DNA of 64,000 nt, from the NCBI RefSeq assembly GCF_017873555.1, contig NZ_JAGGKE010000012.1:1-64000 (forward strand), read 5' to 3'. Below are positions 19,471 to 28,521 of this stretch, in pieces; positions within the stretch are counted from its first letter, which is position 1; each line of letters opens with the position of its first letter. The position numbers and the translations under genes are program-made. Source of the stretch: Halorubrum trapanicum. GTDB lineage: Archaea > Halobacteriota > Halobacteria > Halobacteriales > Haloferacaceae. The notes under the pieces were generated by a model. It was not told where the DNA came from and did not search any database. It saw nothing but the letters and a program-made list of their open reading frames with translations.

Positions 19471-19873
19471 TGAGGTGATCACGATGAGAGAACTACCAGT
19501 TTGATATACCTTCATTTGACCGTATTTCTTCATGTATTGTCGCTTATGTTAGGGACATGATTAGTGACCGCTTTCGTGCGAGCGACATCACTATCTTTTG
19601 TGAGTTGAATGTATTTTGTTCGTACACTATGTATGATATACTTTATTTACTTTATATTATGGTTCTCTATGTCTACTAGATGATTGAAACTAATCTAATA
19701 TACTGGTATACCCCTACCAATAGGATATCGGCGGGGAAGGCGGTGTGTCTGTACGTCGAACAGCTATCAGACAGATATCGTTCATCGTGACAATTTGCCC
19801 TTTAAATACACTTCACGGTATGAAGAATCTGATCACAGGAATCATTATCTATAGAGGACGACTCGTATTAAAT
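19471..19873. promoter_or_regulatory. AT-rich intergenic region before the methyltransferase
   Basis: No gene is seen. The region is markedly AT-rich. A TTTAAATA element at about 19799-19806 is the best TATA candidate; it would place transcription near 19826. A second possible box (ATTAAATAT) lies right before the chosen start at 19874. Confidence 0.4.
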
Positions 19874-20533
19874 ATGGACCTCGTGACAGACGACAACTTG
19901 AGTGTTATCAGTGGCGTAACCGACGTGTCCTCTCCGGTACTCGAAGAGATGACGGAGTACGCGCACGAAGAGGAGTTCCCGATCGTTGGACCCCAGTCTG
20001 GGCAGTTCCTTCGGACAATCGCAGCCGCAACCGGTGCTCGTCATGTTTTCGAATTCGGATCCGGATTCGGCTACTCCGCGGCGTGGTACGCAAACGTGCT
20101 CCCCGATAGCAGTGAAATCGTGCTCACCGACTACGATAACGAGAACCTTGCGCGTGCGAAAGAGTTCTTCGAACGGATCGAGTTCGCTGGTGATGTCCAC
20201 TACGAAGACGGTGACGCGATGGAGTCGTTCACGCGTCACGACGGTCCTTGGGACCTCGTCCTTATCGATCACGCTAAGTCACAGTACGCGGATGCGCTCT
20301 CGATCGCCCGGTCCGAGTTGTCTGAGAACGCCGTCATCGTGGCCGATAACATTCTTCGGGGACCGGCATCGCAGGACGACATTCGCGCTGCGCTTCAGGG
20401 TGCCGCAGTCGACTTCAACGAAAGCACTACCGGAATCATCGAGTACATCCGGACCGTACGCGATGACGACGCGTTTGAGACGAGTATCGTCCCTATCGGT
20501 AGCGGTCTCGCCATTAGCGCCTACCGCCCGTAG
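19874..20533 (+). CDS. Class I SAM-dependent O-methyltransferase
   Basis: A 219-residue cytoplasmic methyltransferase of the catechol/caffeoyl-CoA O-methyltransferase-like family. It has SAM-binding motif FEFGSGFGYSA (59-69), an acidic motif II (EIVLTDYDNENL), and DLVLIDHAKSQY, which matches the metal/substrate loop of this family. The start at ATG 19874 gives the usual family length; upstream ATG 19820 would add 18 residues of non-typical sequence. The substrate is unknown. Neighbours give no pathway. Confidence 0.8.
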   Translation: MDLVTDDNLSVISGVTDVSSPVLEEMTEYAHEEEFPIVGPQSGQFLRTIAAATGARHVFEFGSGFGYSAAWYANVLPDSSEIVLTDYDNENLARAKEFFERIEFAGDVHYEDGDAMESFTRHDGPWDLVLIDHAKSQYADALSIARSELSENAVIVADNILRGPASQDDIRAALQGAAVDFNESTTGIIEYIRTVRDDDAFETSIVPIGSGLAISAYRP

Positions 20534-20913
20534 AGGTTCTTTCGCTGCCCTGAATCCTCGGAAGGCGAAGGGTCCCGTCTTCGACTATTTGTTTGGATCG
20601 TTTCCCTCTCTGTAATTCTCCTTGGAGGTGTAACCACGGAGGTTTTCAGATCCTGGGATCGCCACCGACAGATCCGAATCGGACTTGTAGACTCTCGCCG
20701 TTATATACTCACTCTGGGTCTCCGTAGTTCGAGGGCACTCTCGAGAAGTCAGTACACTTCTGGTCCTATATTAGTTAAAAAGTCTGTATATATTTGACGT
20801 AATCGATATCCTCCTCATCCAAAATACGTTGTAATCTCACCGCATCCGGTATAATGTCTGAAAGCCACTCTTACCATTACAAACATAGTACTGTAAACTC
20901 ACCTCATACGTCA
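20534..20913. other. Intergenic region with a repeated TATATATTTGACG
   Basis: There is no gene in about 380 bases. The 13-mer TATATATTTGACG occurs at 20787-20799 and again at 20915-20927, the second over the end of the minus-strand gene. It may be a promoter-like or terminator-like repeat, or chance in AT-rich DNA. Confidence 0.4.
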
Positions 20914-21915
20914 TTATATATTTGACGCGTGGTCGCCCGTTGTCTCGTCTCTTTCGGATGTTTCTCCTTGTCGGTCGGAATCAGTTCGTCGCTCAGACTT
21001 GATCTCGTGAGCGGCGGCAAGAATGCGATCATCATCGATATGTTCGAGAAGTCGGTCGTGTCCCCTCTCCGTCCGATGCTCGATTTTGTCCTGAGAGAGA
21101 TATCGATCGAGTCGCCGGTCGACCTCACTGTCCCGAATCTCGACTAACGACTCCTCGTCAACGTCATCGGGAAGGTCCCTGTTGATCTTCCCACGCAACT
21201 TGTCACGCATCGACTCTTTATCGCGGCCATGACCCAGTCGACGCATCCAGTCGTTGTAGTCCGATATCCCGTCAGGAAACCCGTGCTCTCGGCGTACGTC
21301 TTCAATTACTGTACGCGCGACACGCGACCCATGGCCGGCGGAACTGAGTACTTGTATCTCGACATCTTCCGCTGGAGAAGCGACGTACAGCCCATCTGTC
21401 GGTGTTCGTCCATCCTCGTCCGGATACTTACAGTCGAAGTTATTTCGCTGCTTTCCGCCTCTGTCGCGTGTCTCGAACATCTCACCCTCATCGTTGAGTT
21501 CGCGGAGATACTCGCTTTTGTATCGGGTCGCCGCCACGACACGATCCGCCTCTACGATGTCGTCATCCTGCGTAGTGATTTTGAATCGGCCCGAGTCGAG
21601 TTGGTCGACTTCCTCAACGAACTCCGATCGGAGTTTACACCCCATCTCCGTCGCGTGGTCGTGTATGAGTTCATAGAACGTCTCGATATCGATGCCGCCC
21701 GGGAACCCGAGATAGTTCTCGAGGAACGCACAGCGTTGTAGCGAGGAATTCCCGCGATCAAAGATGAGTGTATCGAGCCCGTACCGTGCCGTGAAGACCC
21801 CGACTGCGGACCCTGCTGGACCCCCACCGACGATGACTACGTCGAAACTCTCCGATGTACTGATTCTCGAATCGGTTCCGTTTGACTGCGCACGGCTTTC
21901 CGTTTCATACTTCAT
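20914..21915 (-). CDS. FAD-dependent oxidoreductase divergent from the iron importer
   Basis: A 333-residue flavoprotein. The Rossmann motif VVIVGGGPAGSA is at 27-38, and a second FAD-contacting stretch is TDGLYVASPAED (~175). It resembles thioredoxin-reductase-like flavoproteins but has no CxxC redox pair. The C-terminal ~120 residues are highly charged (RDKLRGKINRDLPDD...). The ATG at 21915 is preferred because longer frames add a leader before the FAD fold. It is divergent from the siderophore importer, with a palindromic operator between them, so a role in releasing iron from a ferric complex is plausible but unproven. Confidence 0.7.
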   Translation of the reverse strand: MKYETESRAQSNGTDSRISTSESFDVVIVGGGPAGSAVGVFTARYGLDTLIFDRGNSSLQRCAFLENYLGFPGGIDIETFYELIHDHATEMGCKLRSEFVEEVDQLDSGRFKITTQDDDIVEADRVVAATRYKSEYLRELNDEGEMFETRDRGGKQRNNFDCKYPDEDGRTPTDGLYVASPAEDVEIQVLSSAGHGSRVARTVIEDVRREHGFPDGISDYNDWMRRLGHGRDKESMRDKLRGKINRDLPDDVDEESLVEIRDSEVDRRLDRYLSQDKIEHRTERGHDRLLEHIDDDRILAAAHEIKSERRTDSDRQGETSERDETTGDHASNI

Positions 21916-22062
21916 CGCGATTGGGACTGATTCCACATTGTAATAACCTTTTTGAACTATGAACTCGCTAACGATGATACGCTGGATAAAGCCGCTCTCT
22001 TCGCCTGCGTACCACGTACCGTGTACGCGGGCGCTGTCGGCACGCATTGGTCGAACCACTCT

Positions 22063-22080
22063 TTTTAGGCCGACCTAAAA
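22063..22080. promoter_or_regulatory. DtxR-type operator, copy 1
   Basis: Perfect palindrome TTTTAGG-CCGA-CCTAAAA, with 7-base arms, between the divergent oxidoreductase and importer genes. It resembles the TTAGG..CCTAA boxes bound by DtxR/IdeR-type metal regulators. Confidence 0.7.
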
Positions 22081-22088
22081 TAGAAAGC

Positions 22089-22114
22089 TTTAGGTTTGTT
22101 TAGGCGGACCTAAA
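22089..22114. promoter_or_regulatory. DtxR-type operator, copy 2, with an extra half-site
   Basis: TTTAGG-CGGA-CCTAAA (22099-22114) ends six bases before the ATG of the substrate-binding protein. A lone half-site TTTAGG stands at 22089-22094. A repressor here would cover the transcription start of a leaderless message. Confidence 0.7.
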
Positions 22115-22120
22115 ACTTGG

Positions 22121-23287
22121 ATGGCTCAAAGACGCAAGTTCCTGGCCGTCGGCGGCAGTCTGATCACTGGTGCCATGGCGGGATGTACATCGTCCGGAAG
22201 TGGTAGCGAATCGACGGACCAAACTACGGCGGGCAACGCGGAGAACGAAACTGAAGCCGCATCGGAGAGTTCTGCGGACGGTTCATATACCGTCACCGTC
22301 GAACCATATGGAAGCCACACGTTCGAAGAGGTTCCTGAGACGTACTTCGCGTCGGTGTGGTCCGGATTCGGTATCTCGTTGAATCTGCTGCCGACGTACG
22401 GCGGCCGAACGGACAAGATCAACGGGAAATTTTACGACCTCATTCCCGGACTCAACTACGACACGAGCAAGATTCAAACGATAACCGGAGGAAAAGGAGG
22501 ATTCGACAAGGAGGTGTTCTACCAGACCGATCCCGACGTCATCTTCCAAGATCCCCGCTATCTCAAGCAACAGGCCGGCTGGAGCGATCAAGACGTCGAA
22601 GAGATCGCGACCAATGTCGCGCCGCTCCTCGGGTCGCAGATCCACCAGCCGATGAACAATCAGGAACCCTACTACGACCTGTACGGTGCCTTCGAGAAGG
22701 TCGCGCAGGTGTTCCAACGGCAGGAACAGTACGACGCATGGGAGGAGTACCACGCGGAGATCCTTTCGGACGTTCAGTCTCGGCTCCCGCCTGAGGACGA
22801 ACGCCCCACCGCTACCTGTCTGATCAGAGGGGTAAATCCGGCTTCGGGACACTTCATACCGGTCCACATCCGAGAAGACAAGTCGAATACGCGAACGCTC
22901 GGTCAGCTCGGCGTCAAAGATGTCTTCGAGGGGCAGAACATCGACGGCGAGATTGGTATCGAAGCGATCTTGGAGGCCGATCCCGACATCATCGCGATTC
23001 CCTCTTTGTGGATGGACACCCACGAAGAGTTCGTCACAAACGTCGTCGAACCGCTTGAGAACAACGACCAGACGAGTGGGCTGACGGCCGTCCAAGAAGG
23101 GAACCTCGTTCGAACCGTCGGTCACTACATCGACCCGATCACCGACCTGTTCTCACTAGAGGCCGCCGCAAAGCAGATCTATCCCGAAGAGTTCGGGGAG
23201 TGGCCCGGTCCGATCGGTCAGCTGTCCAGCGACCAACAGCTCTTTGATCGGCAGCGAGTGTCCGATCTCGTCACCGGGGATCTATAA
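22121..23287 (+). CDS. Iron(III)-chelate/siderophore-binding lipoprotein
   Basis: A 388-residue ABC receptor of the FepB/BtuF (helical backbone) class. A Tat-type leader (QRRKFLAVGG) is followed by lipobox GAMAGC (Cys ~24) and a Ser/Glu-rich linker, so it is membrane-anchored outside the cell. FecCD-type ABC partners follow with one-base overlaps. The operators just upstream point to iron, although cobalamin or heme cannot be excluded on sequence. The order is receptor, permease, ATPase. Confidence 0.83.
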   Translation: MAQRRKFLAVGGSLITGAMAGCTSSGSGSESTDQTTAGNAENETEAASESSADGSYTVTVEPYGSHTFEEVPETYFASVWSGFGISLNLLPTYGGRTDKINGKFYDLIPGLNYDTSKIQTITGGKGGFDKEVFYQTDPDVIFQDPRYLKQQAGWSDQDVEEIATNVAPLLGSQIHQPMNNQEPYYDLYGAFEKVAQVFQRQEQYDAWEEYHAEILSDVQSRLPPEDERPTATCLIRGVNPASGHFIPVHIREDKSNTRTLGQLGVKDVFEGQNIDGEIGIEAILEADPDIIAIPSLWMDTHEEFVTNVVEPLENNDQTSGLTAVQEGNLVRTVGHYIDPITDLFSLEAAAKQIYPEEFGEWPGPIGQLSSDQQLFDRQRVSDLVTGDL

Positions 23288-24402
23288 TGTCCAGCAGGGT
23301 GAAAACCATCACACAGCGGCTCCCGGACCGGACTATCTACGGATGGATCACGCCTTCGCTGCTGACTGTCATGCTCGGGAGTACCGTCGTTCTCGTCTGT
23401 GCGACGCTCGCGCACGTGAGTTTCGGAGCGTATCAGCTCACCATCGCCGAGGCGTGGCGCGGTATCTTTGATCCGAACATCATTTTCAGCCTCCGAGCGT
23501 GGCAGACATTCATCCTTGGATATCCGCTTCCCGAGTGGTTCACTCGGACGACACTCGTCGTTTGGAACATCCGGTTCCCGCGAATCGTCGTCGGTCTCCT
23601 GGTCGGTGCCAATCTAGCCGTTTCCGGTGCTATCTTCCAAGCTGTCACGCGGAACGAACTGGCGTCACCGTACATCCTCGGCGTAAGCCAAGGGGCAGGG
23701 CTAATCATCATGCTTATTGTGATGTTCTTCGCGTCCCTTCAGCCGGTTCTGCCTATCCTCGCAGCTTTCGGCGGAGCAATCGCATTCCTACTGGTATACG
23801 CAATCGCGTGGGAGAACGGAGCGAATCCGATTCGACTCGTCCTCGCGGGCGTCATCGTCGGAACTGTCTTCGGATCCATTCAGCGCGGCCTGTTCTTCTT
23901 CGTCGACGATCTCGGCACGATCATGACTGCTCGGACGTGGATGGCAGGATCGCTGCTCGGTGCGGGCTGGGCACAGGTCCGGATCGCGCTCCCCTTCTCT
24001 ATCATCTCGCTGACGCTGGCTGTCGTCGTTTCCAGACAGCTCAACGTCTTGCTACTGGGTGAGGAAACGGCGAAGACCCTGGGCATGTCTGTCGAGAAGA
24101 TCCGCTTCGGTGTTTCCGCGATCGCGGTTCTCTGTGCGTCTGCGGCCGTTGCCGTCGCCGGTCTCGTCGGGTTCGTCGGCCTGATCGTCCCACACATGGT
24201 TCGAACGATCGTTGGCAGCGATTATAAACAGCTGCTGATCGGTTGTATCTTTCTCGGCCCGGCTATCTTGGTCGGAGCCGACGTCGCAGCGCGATTGGCG
24301 TTGAGTCCCATTCAACTCCCGGTCGGCGTTATCATGGGTATCTTCGGCGGTCCGTACTTCCTCTACCTCATGCGGAAAAAGAAGAACCTCGGTGAAATCT
24401 AA
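23287..24402 (+). CDS. FecCD-family ABC permease
   Basis: A 371-residue permease with about ten membrane helices. It contains the family signatures RFPRIVVGLLVGANLAVSGA (~96-115), GEETAKTLGMSVEKIR and GFVGLIVPHMVR, which include the loops that contact the ATPase. It probably forms a homodimer that moves the iron chelate inward. It overlaps both neighbours by one base. Confidence 0.9.
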   Translation: MSSRVKTITQRLPDRTIYGWITPSLLTVMLGSTVVLVCATLAHVSFGAYQLTIAEAWRGIFDPNIIFSLRAWQTFILGYPLPEWFTRTTLVVWNIRFPRIVVGLLVGANLAVSGAIFQAVTRNELASPYILGVSQGAGLIIMLIVMFFASLQPVLPILAAFGGAIAFLLVYAIAWENGANPIRLVLAGVIVGTVFGSIQRGLFFFVDDLGTIMTARTWMAGSLLGAGWAQVRIALPFSIISLTLAVVVSRQLNVLLLGEETAKTLGMSVEKIRFGVSAIAVLCASAAVAVAGLVGFVGLIVPHMVRTIVGSDYKQLLIGCIFLGPAILVGADVAARLALSPIQLPVGVIMGIFGGPYFLYLMRKKKNLGEI

Positions 24403-25262
24403 TGTCGAACACGACACAAACCCACGGCACGGACACGGTGGACAGCTCAACGGAACGCGAGCATACGGAGAGTGATATTGTCGTTTCAGCCGACGACCTC
24501 TCGCTGGCGTACCCCTCCTCGGACGGCGTCGTCGTTGCCTGTGATGATCTCCGGATTCCTCGCGGTCAGATCACGGCCCTTATTGGGCCCAACGGCAGCG
24601 GGAAGAGCACACTCCTCAAGTCCCTCTCAAATCACCTCAAACCTCGCTCCGGTACAGTTTCTCTTGACGGCCGAACCGTCCAAGAGTACGACCGGAAGGC
24701 GTTCGCTCGCCGGCTCAGCCGGCTCTCCCAAGAGAACGACTCGCCAGGTGACATTTCGGTCGAAGACCTCGTCTATCACGGTCGATACCCGTACCGGGGG
24801 TTCTTCGAGGGCGTCTCTGACGAGGACAAGGACGCCGTTGAGCGTGCCATCGATCTCGCGGGCGTTAACCACCTCCGTGACAGTTCAGTCAAAGATCTCA
24901 GCGGTGGCCAGAAGCAGCTGGTGTGGATGGCCGTCGTGCTCGCCCAGGAGACCGACGTGCTGTTGTTGGACGAGCCGACAACGTTCCTCGACCTCAAACA
25001 CCAACTACAGGTGATGGAGACGATTCACCGCCTCAACGAACGTCGCGAGATTACGGTTGTCGTTGTTCTCCACGATATCGAACAGGCCGCACACAACGCC
25101 GACCACCTGTTCGCTCTACAGGACGGCACAATTGAGGCGCGTGGAAAGCCGAACGATGTTGTGACTGAGGCGTTCCTCCAGGATGTTTTCGAAATCGAGG
25201 CGGATGTACAGTACAAGCCTGCGCTCCGAATCCATCCACAACGGCCGCTTCCGGACGAGTGA
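24402..25262 (+). CDS. FepC/BtuD-type ABC ATPase
   Basis: A 286-residue nucleotide-binding subunit. Walker A is GPNGSGKST (~63-71), the Q-loop is LSQEND, the signature is LSGGQKQ (~165), Walker B is VLLLDEPTTFLD, and the H-loop His is in VVLHDIEQA. A ~30-residue Ser/Glu-rich N-terminal extension precedes the domain. It completes the importer. Confidence 0.92.
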   Translation: MSNTTQTHGTDTVDSSTEREHTESDIVVSADDLSLAYPSSDGVVVACDDLRIPRGQITALIGPNGSGKSTLLKSLSNHLKPRSGTVSLDGRTVQEYDRKAFARRLSRLSQENDSPGDISVEDLVYHGRYPYRGFFEGVSDEDKDAVERAIDLAGVNHLRDSSVKDLSGGQKQLVWMAVVLAQETDVLLLDEPTTFLDLKHQLQVMETIHRLNERREITVVVVLHDIEQAAHNADHLFALQDGTIEARGKPNDVVTEAFLQDVFEIEADVQYKPALRIHPQRPLPDE

Positions 25263-25328
25263 GCAACTGCCGACGCGGAATACCACTACCGGTGTGTCGC
25301 CCGTTCCGGTCATCGACCGGGTGAGACG

Positions 25329-26123
25329 CTACTTGCGAGTGAAGGGATTGCCTTGTTGAGGCGGTCCGTGTTCCGACATCCGTCGGTACTGGTCTTGGAT
25401 GTCATCGGCTGCGGCCTGTAGTTCGTCGACCAGGTACTTGCGGTACTCCATGCGCCGCAGTCTGGTCGCGGACTCCACGATGGAGATGCTTCCGACGTAC
25501 CCGTCGATAGTGATGGGGCAGGCGACGAATCCGGTTCCATTGGCTTCTTCGTTCCAGTCGACGGCGTACCCCTGTGTCGAGATCTCTTCCAGTTCCCTCC
25601 GTAACTCGTCTCGGTCAGTTATCGACTGTTCGGTTGACGCGTATAACCGTTTTTCGTCGAGTATCTCGTCACGTCGGTCGGTCGTGATCTCCGTGAGGAC
25701 GACTTTTCCGGCGGCGTTCGTGTGTAGTGGAAGTCGCGACCCGCTGTAGAGGCTGAGACCGGTCTCTCGTCGCTCGTTCTCCCTGTGTAAGAGCACCCAT
25801 TCCCCGCCCTCCTCAACGCCGAGGTGCGCTGGTTCACCGGTCTCCTCGTGTAGTGCCGCAAGCGCTGGAACCGTTGCGTGGAACAGCCAGCTGCGATACT
25901 TCTTCTGGTTACCGGTTTCGAGGAATCGGTAGCTGACATCGTAGCGGCCGTTTTCCTGCGTGACGTAGCCGACTTCGGCCAGTGAGACCAGGTACTGGTG
26001 GGCCGTCGCGCGGCTTGTCCCGAGTTCGGCGGCGACCTGCGACGGCTGGGCTTCGCCCTCCTCGTTCAGTATCCGAATTACATCAAATGCTCGTAAGACC
26101 GTCTTGAGCGGCGTCGTTCCCAT
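25329..26123 (-). CDS. IclR-family transcriptional regulator
   Basis: A 264-residue regulator. An N-terminal winged helix (LKTVLRAFDVIRIL...GTSRATAHQYLVSL) is followed by an IclR effector domain (HTNAAGKVVL, GYAVDWNEE). The ATG at 26123 is favoured over 26150 because an AATTTAT box at about 26152 would start transcription near it. It lies between the iron importer and the orphan gene; target genes are not evident. Confidence 0.83.
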   Translation of the reverse strand: MGTTPLKTVLRAFDVIRILNEEGEAQPSQVAAELGTSRATAHQYLVSLAEVGYVTQENGRYDVSYRFLETGNQKKYRSWLFHATVPALAALHEETGEPAHLGVEEGGEWVLLHRENERRETGLSLYSGSRLPLHTNAAGKVVLTEITTDRRDEILDEKRLYASTEQSITDRDELRRELEEISTQGYAVDWNEEANGTGFVACPITIDGYVGSISIVESATRLRRMEYRKYLVDELQAAADDIQDQYRRMSEHGPPQQGNPFTRK

Positions 26124-26230
26124 ACGCCGACTAACTGGCGGAGCCGTCATAAATTGTCTGGCGCGAAGCTTCCTGAAAACGATGTCTTCGCGCTTGGTCG
26201 GTCTGCCGTCACCGCGAACCGACCGAGAAT

Positions 26231-26248
26231 TTTTAGGTTAGACTAAAA
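26231..26248. promoter_or_regulatory. DtxR-type operator, copy 3
   Basis: TTTTAGG-TTAG-ACTAAAA matches the two copies at 22063 and 22099 with one mismatch in the right arm. It stands 73 bases before the orphan gene at 26321 and about 108 bases upstream of the divergent IclR gene. Confidence 0.6.
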
Positions 26249-26320
26249 CAAACGGCTTTTGTACGTTAAGCGAGGGCTAAAATATGTTGTCGGCCGGCGT
26301 AGCGACGAGGCCGACGAGGC

Positions 26321-26968
26321 ATGAACATGACGAACGACATCACACAGTGGATCGTGAACGACGAATTCGGAGAACACGTCTGGAGCCGCGTCAACAACTC
26401 TCCCAGAATCACGTTCGGAAGATCTGACACCATCGGTCTTCTATTCAAAGTCGTCAAAGACGGACACGAGGACGTCACTCTCGTCCGTCGGACAGGCACG
26501 GAGTACGATCCAGGGAACTGGGCAGAGGCCAACGCTTTGGACGACCCCGGAGAAGACGTGACCTACAACTGGACGGACAAGACTGGGACCGGGAGCGAGG
26601 CAGACGTCGAAGCCTCAGAGATTCGGCTCGCGATGTACGCCTACACCTCGAATGGTGCGATGGCAACCCAAGAGTACTACCAAACCCGCGGCGAGCTCGC
26701 GGAAGCCATCGTGCGGATTCCCGTCCCTGATGCGATGCTGGATGAGGTCGAGGAACGCGTCGAAGCCCTCCCGAACTGCCATATTATCCGGGAACCGGGT
26801 CGCGTGTTCCAGATGCGGTTCGCGGAGACTGGGAAGTTCCGAGAGGCACCCGAACACTACAGTCACCCACACGTCAAGTGCGAGGGGGTCGCCGAATCCG
26901 ACGAGCTAACGAGCATCTTTGATATCGCGGTTGATCTCACGGAGCGCGGCGTCCGGAGGTCGCGCTAG
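26321..26968 (+). CDS. Unrecognised 215-residue protein, probably iron-regulated
   Basis: I do not recognise the family. The protein is soluble, with no signal peptide or membrane segment. It is rich in acidic and aromatic residues, with only two Cys (NCHII, VKCEG) and His residues clustered near the C-terminus (EHYSHPHVKCEG). The His/Cys cluster could bind a metal. M3 (26327) is an alternative start. The upstream palindrome shared with the iron importer suggests joint control by a metal regulator. Confidence 0.6.
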   Translation: MNMTNDITQWIVNDEFGEHVWSRVNNSPRITFGRSDTIGLLFKVVKDGHEDVTLVRRTGTEYDPGNWAEANALDDPGEDVTYNWTDKTGTGSEADVEASEIRLAMYAYTSNGAMATQEYYQTRGELAEAIVRIPVPDAMLDEVEERVEALPNCHIIREPGRVFQMRFAETGKFREAPEHYSHPHVKCEGVAESDELTSIFDIAVDLTERGVRRSR

Positions 26969-26986
26969 CCGTCCATCGGCGTTCCT

Positions 26987-28366
26987 TCAGTCTCGTGATG
27001 TTGCCGTCTCGAGAGGTTCTGTCTCGGTGTCTCGGTGGACTGTCCCCCTGTTGCCGTCGATGGTGACGTCCTGCCCGTGGATTAGTTCTCGGGTAGCGTC
27101 GTCGCAGCCAACAATGGCCGGGAGGCCGAGCTCTCGTGAGACGATCGCCGTGTGTGAAATCATTCCGCCCTCATCGGTGACGATGCCGGCCGCGCGCTGC
27201 ATCGCAGGTACCATGTCGGGCTCCGTCATTTCCGCGACGACGACATCGCCCTCAGTGACTTCGTTTAGGTCGTCGGTATTTTCAAGGACACGAACTGTAC
27301 CGGATGCGACCCCAGGACTTACACCGAGCCCTTCGAGGAGGACATCCCCAGTACCGCGCGTCTGTCTGCGGCTATCGTTCGTAGCGGTTTCATCTCCGCT
27401 CTCGTTGTAATTCCGGTCCGGGATGGTCGTAATGGGTCGAGACTGGAGGACGAATACTTCGCCGTCGACGATGGCCCATTCGATGTCTTGGGGGGTCCCG
27501 TAGTGCGACTCGATTCGTTCACCGATGGTGACGAGTGTGCGGAGCTGGTCGTTGGAGAGGACGCGCTGCTCGCGTTTCTCCTCGGAAACGTCGACTTCGA
27601 TTGTCTCTCCGGTTTGTTTGCTTTTGACGTACTTCACCCTCTTGTCAGCGACTGTGACCTGCTCGATGGCTCCTGTATTCCGATTGACGACGTAGTTATC
27701 GGGTGAGACGACGCCGGAGACGACGGCTTCGCCGAGTCCCCACGCGGCTTCGACGATGGCCTTGTGAGCGCCCGTCGACGGGTGAGAAGTGAACATCACG
27801 CCGGCGGTGTCGGCTGTGACCATTTCTTGGACGACGACGGCGATGTCTCCCCCATGGCGTGGGAAGTCGTTCTGGTTCCGGTAGTGGATTGCCCGCCGGG
27901 AGAACAGTGAGGCCCAGCATCGTTTGATGGTTTCAATGAGATCGTCGCTAGTGACGTTCAGATACGTATCTAGTTGGCCCGCGAATGAGGCGTCTGGAAG
28001 GTCTTCGGCTGTCGCTGATGAACGGATCGCGACGGACGTTTCTTCGTCGTTTGTATTCATGGAACGGTAGGCGTCCAGTACCTCTTCCTGAATGGTATCT
28101 GCCATCGGTGCTTCCATGATTAGATCGTGTGAACGGTTCTGCGCCTCTGTGAGTGTAGCAGAATCTTCCGTGTCGATGTCCGTAACGGTACGCAACTCGT
28201 TCTTAATTCCGGATTCACTGATGAAGTCCCGGTAAGTATCTGCTGTTACGACGAACCCAGATGGAACCGGGAACCCGGTTGCGATCAGTTCGCCAAGCGA
28301 CGCGGCTTTTCCCCCGACTGTCTCGAGATCTGTAGCCCTAACTTCGTCTAACCAGAGCGCTGGCAT
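26987..28366 (-). CDS. PEP-synthase-like protein without the C-terminal barrel
   Basis: 459 residues. An ATP-grasp nucleotide-binding domain comes first (GGKAASLGEL, SVAIRSSATAEDLPDASFAGQ, VMFTSHPSTG, IEWAIVDGEVFVLQSRP). The swivelling phospho-His domain follows (DEGGMISHTAIVSRELGLPAIVG, His ~404). The protein stops shortly after, whereas full PEP synthases (~760 residues) continue into a PEP/pyruvate-binding TIM barrel. The residues for ATP binding and phospho-His formation remain, so it might phosphorylate something else, as the rifampin phosphotransferases do, or work with a separate barrel. The stop is clean and no barrel relic follows. Confidence 0.8.
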   Translation of the reverse strand: MPALWLDEVRATDLETVGGKAASLGELIATGFPVPSGFVVTADTYRDFISESGIKNELRTVTDIDTEDSATLTEAQNRSHDLIMEAPMADTIQEEVLDAYRSMNTNDEETSVAIRSSATAEDLPDASFAGQLDTYLNVTSDDLIETIKRCWASLFSRRAIHYRNQNDFPRHGGDIAVVVQEMVTADTAGVMFTSHPSTGAHKAIVEAAWGLGEAVVSGVVSPDNYVVNRNTGAIEQVTVADKRVKYVKSKQTGETIEVDVSEEKREQRVLSNDQLRTLVTIGERIESHYGTPQDIEWAIVDGEVFVLQSRPITTIPDRNYNESGDETATNDSRRQTRGTGDVLLEGLGVSPGVASGTVRVLENTDDLNEVTEGDVVVAEMTEPDMVPAMQRAAGIVTDEGGMISHTAIVSRELGLPAIVGCDDATRELIHGQDVTIDGNRGTVHRDTETEPLETATSRD

Positions 28367-28521
28367 GATAGTGAGCAGGGGCTCAACTCTATTCAGACGT
28401 TCGGAAGGTGTGTCCCGTCTGGTGAAACGTCGTGGTGACGGCCGTCGTGACCACAGTTGTCTGTTTCGGCGAGAAAGAGGTCAGATCAATAGGATTTCAG
28501 CAGAGCCACTAACCCTCAAAT

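Noticed and set aside
20787-20927. Repeated TATATATTTGACG as a regulatory operator pair
   Set aside because: Only two copies, no symmetry, AT-rich surroundings and one copy inside the end of a gene; noted only as a feature.
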